28,971 bases of DNA from an uncultured Mucispirillum sp. (GCA_910586745.1 CAJUJZ010000013.1:1-28971), one strand, 5' to 3'; positions 16,199 through 24,234 are shown, numbered from the stretch's first letter. Made by a program: numbers and translations. Notes: generated by a model not told the origin, from the sequence alone.

Positions 16199-17426
16199 GG
16201 ATAATATATATGTAGGGCTGGATATTGGTACAACAAAAGTTTGCACAGTTGTTGCTCGTCAAAATGCGGAAGGCGGTATTGATGTTATTGGGCTTGGTTC
16301 AGCTCCAAGCACAGGTATTCGTAAAGGTGTTGTTGTAAACATTGATTCTACTGTAAAAGCAATCAAGGATTCTATTGCTATGGCAGAAAGAATGAGTGGT
16401 GTAGCAATTAAAAGTGTATGTGCAGGTATTGCAGGCGGTCATATTGAAAGCTTTAATGAAAATGGCGTTGTTGCAGTAAAAAATGGTGAAGTTACTGCAC
16501 AAGATGTGGCGAGAGTAATAGAATCAGCATCAGCTAAAAATATACCTGTTGGTTATGAAGTGCTGCATATTCTTCCACAGCAGTATAAGTTAGATGGACA
16601 GGATGAAATAAAAGACCCAATAGGTATGAGCGGTGTTCGTTTAGAAGTTGATGTGCATATAGTAACAGGTGCTGTTTCTTCTGCTGCAAATATTACTAAA
16701 TCATGCTCAAAAGCTGGTATTGCTGTAGAAGATATATATTTAGAACAGCTTGCATCAAGCGAAGCAGTATTGACTGATGAAGAAAGAGAAATTGGTGTAT
16801 GTTTAATTGATGGAGGCGGTGGCACAACTGATATGGCTGTATTTAACAGAGGTGCATGCTACCATACAGCAGTATTACAGATTGGCGGCAATAACTTTAC
16901 AAGAGATTTAACAAGCGGTCTTTCTACAAGTGAAGCAGAGGCTGAAAGAATCAAAATAACAGAGGGCTGTGTATTAACTGACTTAGTAGGACCTGATGAA
17001 GTAATTAGTGTGCCTTCTGTTGGCGGCAGACCTCCAAAAACTATATCTAAATCAGTTATGGCTCAAATATTACAGTTAAGAGCAGAAGAAATATGTGAAC
17101 TGTTTTTAGGTGAGCTTAAAAATAAAAAATTAATAGATATGCTGCCTGCAGGTGTTGTAATGACTGGCGGTATGTCAAACTTTAAAGGCATTGAAGAGCT
17201 TGCTTCTCATGTATTGGGTTTAAATGTTAGAGTAGGCCATCCAGTGAATATTGGCGGACTTTCTGATCAGGTAACTAATCCAATATATGCAACAGCAGTT
17301 GGACTTGCAAAACTTCATGCGAAAAAAGGTCATTCCCAAAACCTTGTAAGCAGTGATTACAGTGAAGATGGCTTATTTAAAAAAGTTGGGGATAGAATGA
17401 AAGACTGGTTAAAAGAGTTTTTCTAA
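16188..17426 (+). CDS. ftsA: Actin-like divisome anchor FtsA
   Basis: FtsA is an actin-fold ATPase that tethers FtsZ filaments to the membrane. The 412-aa product has NIYVGLDIGTTKVCTVVA (6-23, phosphate 1), an S/1C domain region with GVVVNIDSTVKAIKDSI, VCLIDGGGGTTDMAVF (204-219, phosphate 2) and VVMTGGMSNFKGIEELA (adenosine motif). The last about 20 residues (GLFKKVGDRMKDWLKEFF) form an amphipathic helix, the membrane-targeting sequence of FtsA. A run of G (about 16176-16181) precedes the ATG, which overlaps ftsQ by 11 bp. An 85-bp gap then leads to ftsZ. Confidence 0.96.
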   Translation: MPHKDNIYVGLDIGTTKVCTVVARQNAEGGIDVIGLGSAPSTGIRKGVVVNIDSTVKAIKDSIAMAERMSGVAIKSVCAGIAGGHIESFNENGVVAVKNGEVTAQDVARVIESASAKNIPVGYEVLHILPQQYKLDGQDEIKDPIGMSGVRLEVDVHIVTGAVSSAANITKSCSKAGIAVEDIYLEQLASSEAVLTDEEREIGVCLIDGGGGTTDMAVFNRGACYHTAVLQIGGNNFTRDLTSGLSTSEAEAERIKITEGCVLTDLVGPDEVISVPSVGGRPPKTISKSVMAQILQLRAEEICELFLGELKNKKLIDMLPAGVVMTGGMSNFKGIEELASHVLGLNVRVGHPVNIGGLSDQVTNPIYATAVGLAKLHAKKGHSQNLVSSDYSEDGLFKKVGDRMKDWLKEFF

Positions 17427-17511
17427 AATTATATTATAAGTATATAAATAAAAAGAATTACAAGCTATTTTTTTTATTGGTGGTGAAAATGATAGCGAAA
17501 GGGGATATTAT

Positions 17512-18660
17512 ATGGATGATTTATTTGTAAATGAGCAGATACCTTATGAACACGGTGCTGTCATCAAGGTAGTAGGAGTTGGTGGTGCAGGTGGCAATGC
17601 GGTAGCAAATATGGTTGCTGCAGATATTGGTAATGTAGAATATATTGCTGTAAATACAGATGCACAGGCTTTAAAAGCAAGTGGTGCAGGCACTTCTATA
17701 CTTATCAGTAAATTAGGTTTAGGTGCAGGCGGCAGACCTGAAAAAGGTAAGGAATATGCACTTGAAGCAATTGATGAAATCAGAAATGCTATTAAAGGTG
17801 CAGATATGGTATTTATTACTGCTGGCATGGGCGGTGGTACAGGAACAGGTGCAGCTCCAGTTATTGCAGCAGAAGCAAAAGCAAGTGGTGCATTAACTGT
17901 TGCAGTAGTTTCTACTCCACATACAACAGCAGGTATGAGAAGAATAAATATTGCAAAAGAAGGCTTAGCAGAACTTATTAACTATGTAGATTCTTATGTA
18001 GTAGTTCCAAATGACGGAATGCAGGATGCTGGTCATAAGCTTACACATAAAGAAGCATTAAGAATGGCAGATGATGTTCTTCGTCAAAGTATTCAAGGAA
18101 TATGCGAAATAGCTGGCGTTAGAGGACATATTAATATTGACTTTGCTGATGTTAGAACAGCTATGGGACAGCAGGGTAAAGCTGTTATGGGTATAGGCAC
18201 AGCAGGCGGCGATAACAGAGCTAAACAAGCTTTTGAAAATGCTTTAAAAAGCCCGCTTTTATCTGATACTAATATTAAAGGTGCATATGCAGTCTTATTA
18301 AATATTTCTGGTAACGAAGATGACTTATTAATGGATGAAGTTGCTGAAATTCAGGCTCTTGTAAATGAGCATGCAGGTCATGATGCATTAATTATTGATG
18401 GTATCGGTTATGATGACAGAACTGATGGCACTATATCTGTAACAATTGTTGCAACTGGTATTAGTAACGGCAAAGGTGCAGAAAATTTAACAAAAGTAGA
18501 CGAAATAAAAAAAGCAAAGCCAACTGGTGCTGTAGTTACAAGCATGCAGAATAAACTTAAAAAAATATCAAGAGAAGACCATAATCTTCAAGGTATAAGC
18601 AACAGATTAAACGAAGATTATTTTGAAATACCAACATATTTAAGAAAACAAAACGACTAA
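17512..18660 (+). CDS. ftsZ: Tubulin-like division GTPase FtsZ
   Basis: FtsZ polymerises into the Z-ring. The 382-aa product has KVVGVGGAGGNAVANM (19-34), the tubulin signature GMGGGTGTGAAPV (105-117), and NIDFADVRTAMG (208-219, T7 loop that completes the GTPase site of the next subunit). After a short linker comes the conserved C-terminal peptide DYFEIPTYLRKQ (369-380), which binds FtsA. Length and features are typical of a functional protein. AAGGGG at 17499-17504 lies 7 nt before the ATG. It is the last intact dcw gene. A decayed copy of the same gene begins 49 bp downstream. Confidence 0.98.
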   Translation: MDDLFVNEQIPYEHGAVIKVVGVGGAGGNAVANMVAADIGNVEYIAVNTDAQALKASGAGTSILISKLGLGAGGRPEKGKEYALEAIDEIRNAIKGADMVFITAGMGGGTGTGAAPVIAAEAKASGALTVAVVSTPHTTAGMRRINIAKEGLAELINYVDSYVVVPNDGMQDAGHKLTHKEALRMADDVLRQSIQGICEIAGVRGHINIDFADVRTAMGQQGKAVMGIGTAGGDNRAKQAFENALKSPLLSDTNIKGAYAVLLNISGNEDDLLMDEVAEIQALVNEHAGHDALIIDGIGYDDRTDGTISVTIVATGISNGKGAENLTKVDEIKKAKPTGAVVTSMQNKLKKISREDHNLQGISNRLNEDYFEIPTYLRKQND

Positions 18661-18709
18661 TTTAAGTCAGCAGATGCTGTGATTTGTGGATAGTAAAAAG
18701 TGTATTTTT

Positions 18710-19339
18710 ATGAACGAATTATTTATAAGTGAACCAATGCCTTATTATGAACAAAAAAACTGTTATCAAAGTAATTGGTGCAGGTGGAACAGGTATTAAT
18801 ATAGTGTCTGTTATGCCTGCTTCAAGTATAAATAATATAGAATATATTGCAGTAGTATCTACTCCACATAAAACAGCTGATGCTGAAATAATAAATACTG
18901 CAAAGAAGGTATAGCAGAACTAATAAGCTGTGTAAATTCTTATGTAATTGTGTTAAATGAAGGTATGCAGGAAGCATTGCATGTTGGAGATAATGTTCTT
19001 CGTCAAAATATTCAAGGAATATGTGAAATTGCAGGTAGTCCTATATTTATTAGTATAGACATTGAAGATATTAGAGCTGCTATGTAACATAAGGCAGGGT
19101 AAAGCTTTTGCTGTTAAGGTAAGGCAGGTGGTGATAACAGAGCAAGACAGGCTTTTTGATATGAGTATGCAGGCAATGATGTATGAATTATTGATAATAT
19201 AGTTTTTGATGATAGAATAGACAGCACTATTTCTACTACAATTATTGTAGCTGGTATTTCATGTGATAATAATTTTGAATATATATCATATAAAAAGCTA
19301 AATGATATGGCAGTTATAAGTATAAAAAGTTGTTTTTAA
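18710..19339 (+). pseudogene. Decayed tandem copy of ftsZ
   Basis: Pieces in changing frames align in order with the intact FtsZ. MNELFISEPMPYYEQK (18710 onward) matches residues 1-15. After a frame change at an A7 run comes TVIKVIGAGGTG and NNIEYIAV (to FtsZ residue 47), then directly VSTPHKTADAEI, matching FtsZ from about 133. The 85 residues between, including the GGGTGTG loop, are missing in frame. An AAAA-to-AAA change breaks the frame at about 18905. Matches continue as GIAELISCVNSYVIV, GMQEA, NVLRQNIQGICEIAG and, after stops, FDDRIDSTIS and IIVAGIS. The C-terminal FtsA-binding peptide is gone. Nucleotide identity is high in parts (35 of 39 around 18994-19032), so this is likely a local duplication rather than transfer. 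It cannot encode a working GTPase. Confidence 0.88.
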
Positions 19340-19356
19340 GGAATAAAAGTAATAAT

Positions 19357-20418
19357 ATGAATATTGTACATTTAATAAATGTGCGGTGGTTTAATGCTAC
19401 AGCATGGTATGCTTTTAGGTTAATAGAAAGTGGTGTGCTTGCAGATGATAAGGTTGCTGTTGCAGGTATTAGTGATTCACCTGTAATTAATAAGGCAAAA
19501 GAATTAGGGGTGCAGACTGTGGAAGCACCTTTTACTTCTAATAACTTTTTTGAATTTTTTAAAAACCTGAAAAAAATACACAAGTTGATTAAGGATATTG
19601 ATGCTGATGTGCTTGTATGCCACAGAGGTGAAATGTTTTGGATAATCGCTCTTGATAAGTTTATATTTAGAAGAAAGTATAAACTTATAAGAGTGCGTGG
19701 TGATGTAAGACCGCCAAAAACTGATATATTCAGTAAATTTACCCATAATATTGGATGCAGTCATATTATTACTTCTGCTGAGTTTATTAGAAAATTCTTT
19801 ATAGAAAAAGTAAAGACAAAGGTTTCCCATGTAGATACAATATATGGGGGAGTAAATAGATGTGTTTTTTATAAAGATGAAGAAAAACGCAGAAAAATAA
19901 GGCAGCATTATAATTTTAAAGATGATGATTATGTAGTAAGTGTAGTAGGCAGGTTTGACCCTGTAAAAGGTCATAATGTGTTTTTAAAAGCCTGCAGCAA
20001 GGCATATAAAAGCGGCTTAAAAGAATTAAAAATTATACTTGCAGGTTTCCCTGAAAATATTAAGCTTGATGAAATGCAGCAGATGATAGAAGATAACGGC
20101 TTAAAAGATATAACTATCATTACTGGTAAGGTTGATGATATTACAGGAATAATGAATGCATCAGATTTAGGGGTAATATCTTCTTTGGGAAGTGAAGCAA
20201 TATGCAGAGTTGCTATGGAATTTATGGCTTGCCAAGTGCCTGTAATATCAAGTAATGCAGGAGTGCTGCCAGAAATGCTGCCTAGTGAATTTAGATATGA
20301 TATATATGATGATGAAAGGCTTGCAGCTTTAATAAAAGAAAAAAAAGGCTTTATAAAAGTATATGACCAGAAAGACTTTTATAATGAATTTATAGAAAAA
20401 ATAAAATCACATTCATAA
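19357..20418 (+). CDS. GT4-type glycosyltransferase
   Basis: From ATG 19357 the product is 353 aa with a GT-B layout. The N-terminal half starts MNIVHLINVRWFNATAWYAF. The C-terminal half begins about YVVSVVGRFDPVKGHNVFL and carries SEAICRVAMEFMACQVPVIS, an E-x7-E motif typical of family 4 retaining glycosyltransferases, followed by NAGVLPEML. The donor and acceptor cannot be read from the sequence; surface polysaccharide or lipopolysaccharide core assembly is a reasonable inference. I prefer 19357 to the upstream TTG at 19330, which has no ribosome binding site. AAGGA at 19338-19342 is 14 nt away, rather long, and overlaps the last stop of the ftsZ relic. No obvious promoter of its own was seen, so read-through from ftsZ is possible. 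Confidence 0.8.
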   Translation: MNIVHLINVRWFNATAWYAFRLIESGVLADDKVAVAGISDSPVINKAKELGVQTVEAPFTSNNFFEFFKNLKKIHKLIKDIDADVLVCHRGEMFWIIALDKFIFRRKYKLIRVRGDVRPPKTDIFSKFTHNIGCSHIITSAEFIRKFFIEKVKTKVSHVDTIYGGVNRCVFYKDEEKRRKIRQHYNFKDDDYVVSVVGRFDPVKGHNVFLKACSKAYKSGLKELKIILAGFPENIKLDEMQQMIEDNGLKDITIITGKVDDITGIMNASDLGVISSLGSEAICRVAMEFMACQVPVISSNAGVLPEMLPSEFRYDIYDDERLAALIKEKKGFIKVYDQKDFYNEFIEKIKSHS

Positions 20419-20505
20419 AATCAGATACCTGTATTTTTATATATAAAATTTATCAAAATAGAATATTAACTATATATTTCTTTCTGCTGTATCTATATAC
20501 ACTAT

Positions 20506-20638
20506 CATTCCGCCGCAAATCTCATATATAAAAATTTTCCTTATTTTATTCCTTTGCTCCAATTGCATAAACATTCCTTGTTTTTTATTCCATAGCAACT
20601 GCAACTCGCTACCGCTCAGACAATCAGCTTGCTAAACA
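20506..20638 (-). repeat. Intergenic repeat element, short copy
   Basis: The complement reads TGTTTAGCAAGCTGATTGTC, then GAGCGG, AGCGAGTTGCAGTTGCT, GGAATGTTTATGCAATTGG and, at the far end, TTTGCGGCGG. These blocks occur in the same order in the + copy at 20901-21117, which is about 84 bp longer because of a middle segment missing here. No transposase and no clear terminal inverted repeat are visible, so it could be a MITE-like or other dispersed intergenic repeat. Confidence 0.7.
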
Positions 20639-20674
20639 TTCCATAAAAAACAATTCATATCGCAATTAAGTCAC

Positions 20675-20734
20675 AAAGATAATAAAATAAGTCTGGCAAT
20701 CTTTTTTAAACTGTATGAAACATATAACTATATT
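20675..20734 (+). repeat. 60-bp direct repeat, copy 1
   Basis: Begins AAAGATAATAAAATAAGTCT and ends ATATAACTATATT. It matches 21142-21200 except for one fewer T in a T run and one T/A change. It directly follows the short minus-oriented element. Confidence 0.85.
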
Positions 20735-20900
20735 TATAGTCTTTAGCTGTTGTAAAGGGATATACAATAAAAGATTATATAATATATCTTTTTTATTTAT
20801 ATTTACTTAAAATTTTTATAGTTTTTTTACCATATTTAGCAACAAGTGTTATTTTACAATATAAAGCCCTTCAAACTGTATGTGAGTTATTTCTATGTAA

Positions 20901-21117
20901 TGTTTAGCAATCTGCTTGTCTGAGCGGAGTCTATGCCTTTTATAAGCGAAGCGAGTTGCAGTTGCTGCGATTGTTTTTTTGCGAGGACACTTTTTTCCGA
21001 CCAAATCAGAAGGAATCAAAAAAAGTGGCTGAGGAGAAAAAACAGCGAATGTTTAAGGAATTGGAGCATAAGTACTAAAATAACAAAAGATTACTTACTA
21101 AGCTTTGCGGCGGTATG
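20901..21117 (+). repeat. Intergenic repeat element, long copy
   Basis: Shares the blocks TGTTTAGCAA, TTGTCTGAGCGG, AGCGAGTTGCAGTTGCT, AAAAAACA, GAATGTTTA, AATTGGAGCA and TTTGCGGCGG with the inverted copy at 20506-20638. Its extra middle part holds a 9-bp inverted repeat, CACTTTTTT (20988-20996) with AAAAAAGTG (21019-21027). A 74-codon open frame (20933-21157) runs across it, but it is composed of repeat sequence and is not credible as a gene. Confidence 0.7.
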
Positions 21118-21141
21118 GAGCTTGCGGAATATGTTTTTAGA

Positions 21142-21200
21142 AAAGATAATAAAATAAGTCTGGCAATCTTTTTAAACTGAATGAAACATATAACTATATT
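21142..21200 (+). repeat. 60-bp direct repeat, copy 2
   Basis: Near-identical to 20675-20734, and lies directly after the long plus-oriented element, just as copy 1 lies after the short minus-oriented one. Confidence 0.85.
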
Positions 21201-21235
21201 AAATACTATTTTATATTTACTGCATATTTATATTC

Positions 21236-21314
21236 CAGATACTTCGCCTGGAAGGCTCAGTATGACATAACAGCAACAGTGTATTGTCCATTCTGAGCGA
21301 CAGCGAAGAATCTG
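21236..21314. repeat. TCTGAGCG-type inverted repeat
   Basis: Left arm 21236-21266 (starting CAGATACTTCGCC) and right arm 21286-21314 (containing CATTCTGAGCGACAGCGAAG) are imperfect complements around a 19-bp spacer. The right arm resembles the ATTCTGAGCG...GAAGAATCT repeats seen between genes in many bacteria. It lies 15 bp from the stop codon of the MATE gene at 21330, so a role at the 3' end of that transcript is possible, although there is no proper T tract. Confidence 0.65.
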
Positions 21315-21329
21315 TTTAATAATATATGA

Positions 21330-22679
21330 CTATCTGCCCATTACTTTTTTGATAACAGCAGTATTTCGCCATAATATATAACCTAATATGATAGTTACAG
21401 TTTCAGCCAGTGGAACAGCTGTATATATACCTGTTTCTTTTAAGATTAATGGCATAATAAATATAAATGCTGCAGGAAGTATAAGTCCCCTTGATAATGC
21501 TACCACAACAGAATGAAGTGGTTTTTGAAAAGCAGTAAAAGCTGAAGTAAATATTATATTTAAGCCTATAAATAAAAAGGCATATTTTACATAGTCTGCA
21601 AATACAAGAGCAATATCAAAAGCATCTTTATCAGTAACAGGGTTTAAAAGAGTTGCTATTATTTTTTCTGGGATAAATGTAAATAATGCAAATACAAATG
21701 CACCAATAAATATTACAGAAATACGGGAAAGAGATAATATTTTCTGTATTCTGGCATATTGTAATGCTCCATAGTTAATGGATATTAATGGTACAAGAGA
21801 ATCGCCTACTGCATAGCAGAGCATATTTGTTGCCCATAAGGCATAGTTTATTACAGTAAAAGCTTCTACACCATAAGTGCCCATGTTCTGCACCATTATA
21901 TTATTAAATAAATAAGCAACAACAGCAACTGATGCTTCACTTAAAAGTTCAGATGAGCCGTTATATGATGCATATATTATTTCTTTCCACTCGCCTATTT
22001 TTCTTGTTAAATAGAGCCTGCCTTTTTTTAAGAAAAAGTGGAATAATATTAAAAAAGTAGAAACCATAAAGGAAAGCCCTGTTCCAAGAGCTGCTCCAGA
22101 AATACCCATATTTATTTTTACTATAAAGATATAATCTAGTATAAAGTTTAATACTGCACCAAAAAGAACAGCAATTGATGCAAGGTAAGGGTTTCCGTCA
22201 GTTCTTATCATTACAGATAAAGAATATTCTAAAGCTTGAAATAAAAAGAAAATGGATACCATTTCAAGATATGGCACAGCATATACCATAATATCATCAT
22301 TAGCACCTAAAAGCCTTGATACTTCTTTGCTGAATGTAAAGCAGACCACAGTAAAAAATAATGACATAGCAGTGATAGTTATCATTACTTTTGTAAAAAT
22401 GGCTGATGCTTTATTCTCTTTTCCTTCTCCAAGATATGTGCCAATAAGCACAGCTGCACCAATAGTAAGCATAATAGATATACCAAAAACTATTGTAATC
22501 AATGGTATAATAATATTTACAGCAGCAAGAGCTGCACTGCTTACAAAGTTGCTTACAAAATAGCCATCTACAAGTGATACAGAGCTCATGGCAATAAGAC
22601 CAATCATATTTGGCAGAGTAAATTTAAAATAAGTTTTATAAATATTGCCTGAAGCAGTTTCTAATTCATTGTATTTCAT
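21330..22679 (-). CDS. MATE-family efflux transporter (second of pair)
   Basis: MATE proteins export drugs or metabolites using Na+ or H+ gradients through twelve membrane helices in two halves. The 449-aa product has the usual length and hydrophobic profile. It begins with ASGNIYKTYFKFTLPNMIGL, followed by the first-helix motif SSVSLVDGYFVSNFVSSAAL, and in the second half INYALWATNMLCYAVGDSLVPLISINYGA with the conserved P-L-x-S/I-x-N-Y-G-A. Substrate cannot be deduced. AAGGTGA lies just before the ATG and covers the stop of the upstream MATE gene, only 4 bp away, so the two are co-transcribed and probably coupled. It is clearly a paralogue of its neighbour. Confidence 0.9.
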   Translation of the reverse strand: MKYNELETASGNIYKTYFKFTLPNMIGLIAMSSVSLVDGYFVSNFVSSAALAAVNIIIPLITIVFGISIMLTIGAAVLIGTYLGEGKENKASAIFTKVMITITAMSLFFTVVCFTFSKEVSRLLGANDDIMVYAVPYLEMVSIFFLFQALEYSLSVMIRTDGNPYLASIAVLFGAVLNFILDYIFIVKINMGISGAALGTGLSFMVSTFLILFHFFLKKGRLYLTRKIGEWKEIIYASYNGSSELLSEASVAVVAYLFNNIMVQNMGTYGVEAFTVINYALWATNMLCYAVGDSLVPLISINYGALQYARIQKILSLSRISVIFIGAFVFALFTFIPEKIIATLLNPVTDKDAFDIALVFADYVKYAFLFIGLNIIFTSAFTAFQKPLHSVVVALSRGLILPAAFIFIMPLILKETGIYTAVPLAETVTIILGYILWRNTAVIKKVMGR

Positions 22680-22683
22680 AAAA

Positions 22684-24024
22684 TCACCTTTTTAATAGAA
22701 ATTTTCTGCTGAGCATAAAAAGAGTTATGGTGATAGTAAAAGTTATAAGTTCACTAATTGGAACTGCTGAATAAATACCAAACTTGCCAAGATATGAAGG
22801 CAGTATTAAAAGTATTGTGCATGGTAGTATTAATGATCTTAATACTGCAATTACGGCAGATTCTTTTGGACGAAGCATAGCCGTAAAATATGATGAAAAT
22901 ACCATATTTACACCGCTTAAGAAAAATGCCCATTTTTCTATATGCATAAATTCTACAGCTATTTTGAAAGCTTCTGATGATGTATCTTTAATAAATAGTG
23001 ATATAAGGGAAGCTCCAAAAAAGCTGATTAAAAGAAATATAAATATTCCATTTGATACAGTGAATATAATTCCAGTTTTTAAGAAGTTTTTAATACGGTT
23101 AAATTTGCCTGCACCATAGTTTGTAGAAATAAGCGGGTTAAGTGAGTCTGCAGCTGCATAGTTTACCATATTGCCAAGCCATAAAATATAGTTAATGGCA
23201 GTAAAAGCAGCAACGCCTTCTTCCTGAGCATATTTCATCATTATTATATTAAATAAAGCCATAGTAACACCTACAGATATTTCATTAAGAAATTCTGATA
23301 AGCCGTTAATGCTTGATTTTACTATTTCAGAAAAGTTATTCAGTTTTAAAGTTATTCTTAAAACACCTTTTTTTCTTATAAAATGTATAAAAAGAATAAT
23401 AAATCCAGCCATAAATGATATACCTGTTGCATAAGCTGCACCAGCTACCCCCATATTAAAAACAGCAATAAATAAGGCATCAAGTAAAATATTTATTACA
23501 GCACCAGTTATTAAAGCACATGATGCAGTAAATGGGAAACCATCTACCCGTGCAAACACAGATAAACCATAGCCGATTGTTGTAAAAATCACAAATGGCA
23601 GTATCATTTTAATATAGTTTACTGCTATTGGAGTTGTTTTATCACTTCCACCAATAAGGTATATCATTTCTTCTGTAAAAATAAGTATAAGAAAAGTTAT
23701 TATTACAGTAATAAGTGCAACTGTAATAATAGACTTTGTAAAAATCTGGCATGCTTTTTCAATATTTTTTTCGCCAATATATTTACCTGTTGCAACAGCT
23801 CCGCCTACCATAACCATCATGGAAAGCCCCCATATAAAGCTGAATACTGGCTGTGAAATATTAATTGCCGCAAGAGATAACTCTCCAGCATATCTTCCAA
23901 TAAATATACCGTCAACAATACCTGCTGATGACATAAGTATAAAACTTAATATATTTGGCAGGGCAAATTTATAAAAAAGCCCTGTTTCATTTAATGATAT
24001 AATATCTGATTGTTCATTTTTCAT
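22684..24024 (-). CDS. MATE-family efflux transporter (first of pair)
   Basis: From ATG 24024 the product is 446 aa with twelve predicted helices. It shows ETGLFYKFALPNILSFILMS, SSAGIVDGIFIGRYAGELSL and, in the second half, FTAINYILWLGNMVNYAAAD plus SLNPLISTNYGAGK, matching its neighbour at the same places. A longer start at 24057 would add eleven residues (MYFMLLFWDYC), but that one has no ribosome binding site; 24024 has GGGA (complement of 24032-24035) at 7 nt. The transcript is expected to start near 24228, leaving about 200 nt of leader with a short upstream open frame and hairpins. Substrate is unknown. Confidence 0.88.
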   Translation of the reverse strand: MKNEQSDIISLNETGLFYKFALPNILSFILMSSAGIVDGIFIGRYAGELSLAAINISQPVFSFIWGLSMMVMVGGAVATGKYIGEKNIEKACQIFTKSIITVALITVIITFLILIFTEEMIYLIGGSDKTTPIAVNYIKMILPFVIFTTIGYGLSVFARVDGFPFTASCALITGAVINILLDALFIAVFNMGVAGAAYATGISFMAGFIILFIHFIRKKGVLRITLKLNNFSEIVKSSINGLSEFLNEISVGVTMALFNIIMMKYAQEEGVAAFTAINYILWLGNMVNYAAADSLNPLISTNYGAGKFNRIKNFLKTGIIFTVSNGIFIFLLISFFGASLISLFIKDTSSEAFKIAVEFMHIEKWAFFLSGVNMVFSSYFTAMLRPKESAVIAVLRSLILPCTILLILPSYLGKFGIYSAVPISELITFTITITLFMLSRKFLLKR

Positions 24025-24042
24025 ACAATAATCCCAAAATAA

Positions 24043-24075
24043 CAGCATAAAATACAAGAATAGTGTATTCTGCTG
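24043..24075 (-). promoter_or_regulatory. Hairpin just upstream of the MATE ribosome binding site
   Basis: On the minus strand CAGCA (24075-24071) pairs with TGCTG (24047-24043), and ATACA/TGTAT arms (64-68 with 52-56 of the 24000s) pair inside, around a 7-nt loop. It ends 7 nt before the GGGA of the MATE start. A second small hairpin, GCTG/CAGC at 24119-24132, touches the stop codon of the upstream short ORF, so GCTG could pair alternatively with CAGC of this hairpin. This resembles attenuator layouts but is not proven. Confidence 0.4.
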
Positions 24076-24131
24076 AAAGACATATTAAAATAAATTGAAA
24101 AAAATAGAAAAATATTGGGCTGAATTAACAG

Positions 24132-24212
24132 CTAGATACAAAGTGGTGGTTTAATAAAAAACCTGTCAAAAGAAAGTTTTAAAGAAAATGCATATTGTGG
24201 ATATAAATTCAT
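24132..24212 (-). CDS. Candidate 26-aa leader peptide of the MATE operon
   Basis: An ATG (24212) with GAGGA (complement of 24221-24225) exactly 8 nt upstream opens a 26-codon frame ending in TAG at 24132-24134. It lies about 16 nt downstream of the predicted start point of a near-consensus promoter and 107 nt before the MATE ATG. The peptide starts MNLYPQYAF and ends IKPPLCI. The Pro-Pro pair near the end is a known kind of slow-translation site. No known leader peptide was recognised. The position fits translational or transcriptional attenuation, as for many antibiotic-resistance genes, but it could also be a chance frame or an independent small protein. Confidence 0.5.
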   Translation of the reverse strand: MNLYPQYAFSLKLSFDRFFIKPPLCI

Positions 24213-24234
24213 AGTTTTAGTCCTCATTGCTTTT

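Larger units (their letters stand above)
20419..21329. other. Repeat-rich intergenic island
   Basis: This 911-bp spacer between the convergent glycosyltransferase and MATE genes contains no credible gene. About half of it belongs to repeats listed separately: a shared element in opposite orientations (20506-20638 and 20901-21117), a direct repeat flanking the second copy (20675-20734 and 21142-21200) and a terminal inverted repeat (21236-21314). The rest is A/T-rich sequence. Confidence 0.75.

Noticed and set aside
18710..19339. Programmed frameshifting to make a second FtsZ
   Set aside because: Slippage at the A7 run could rejoin one break, but the missing 85 residues, later stops and the absent C-terminus cannot be rescued.
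20933..21157. 74-codon open frame in the repeat island
   Set aside because: It is made of the long repeat element and part of the direct repeat, with no ribosome binding site and no resemblance to a known protein.
24025..24057. Upstream ATG at 24057 for the first MATE gene
   Set aside because: No ribosome binding site and extra residues unlike the family start; ATG 24024 has GGGA at 7 nt.
24166..24171. Second TTGACA on the minus strand
   Set aside because: No -10 box at 16-18 bp downstream, and it falls inside the leader ORF.
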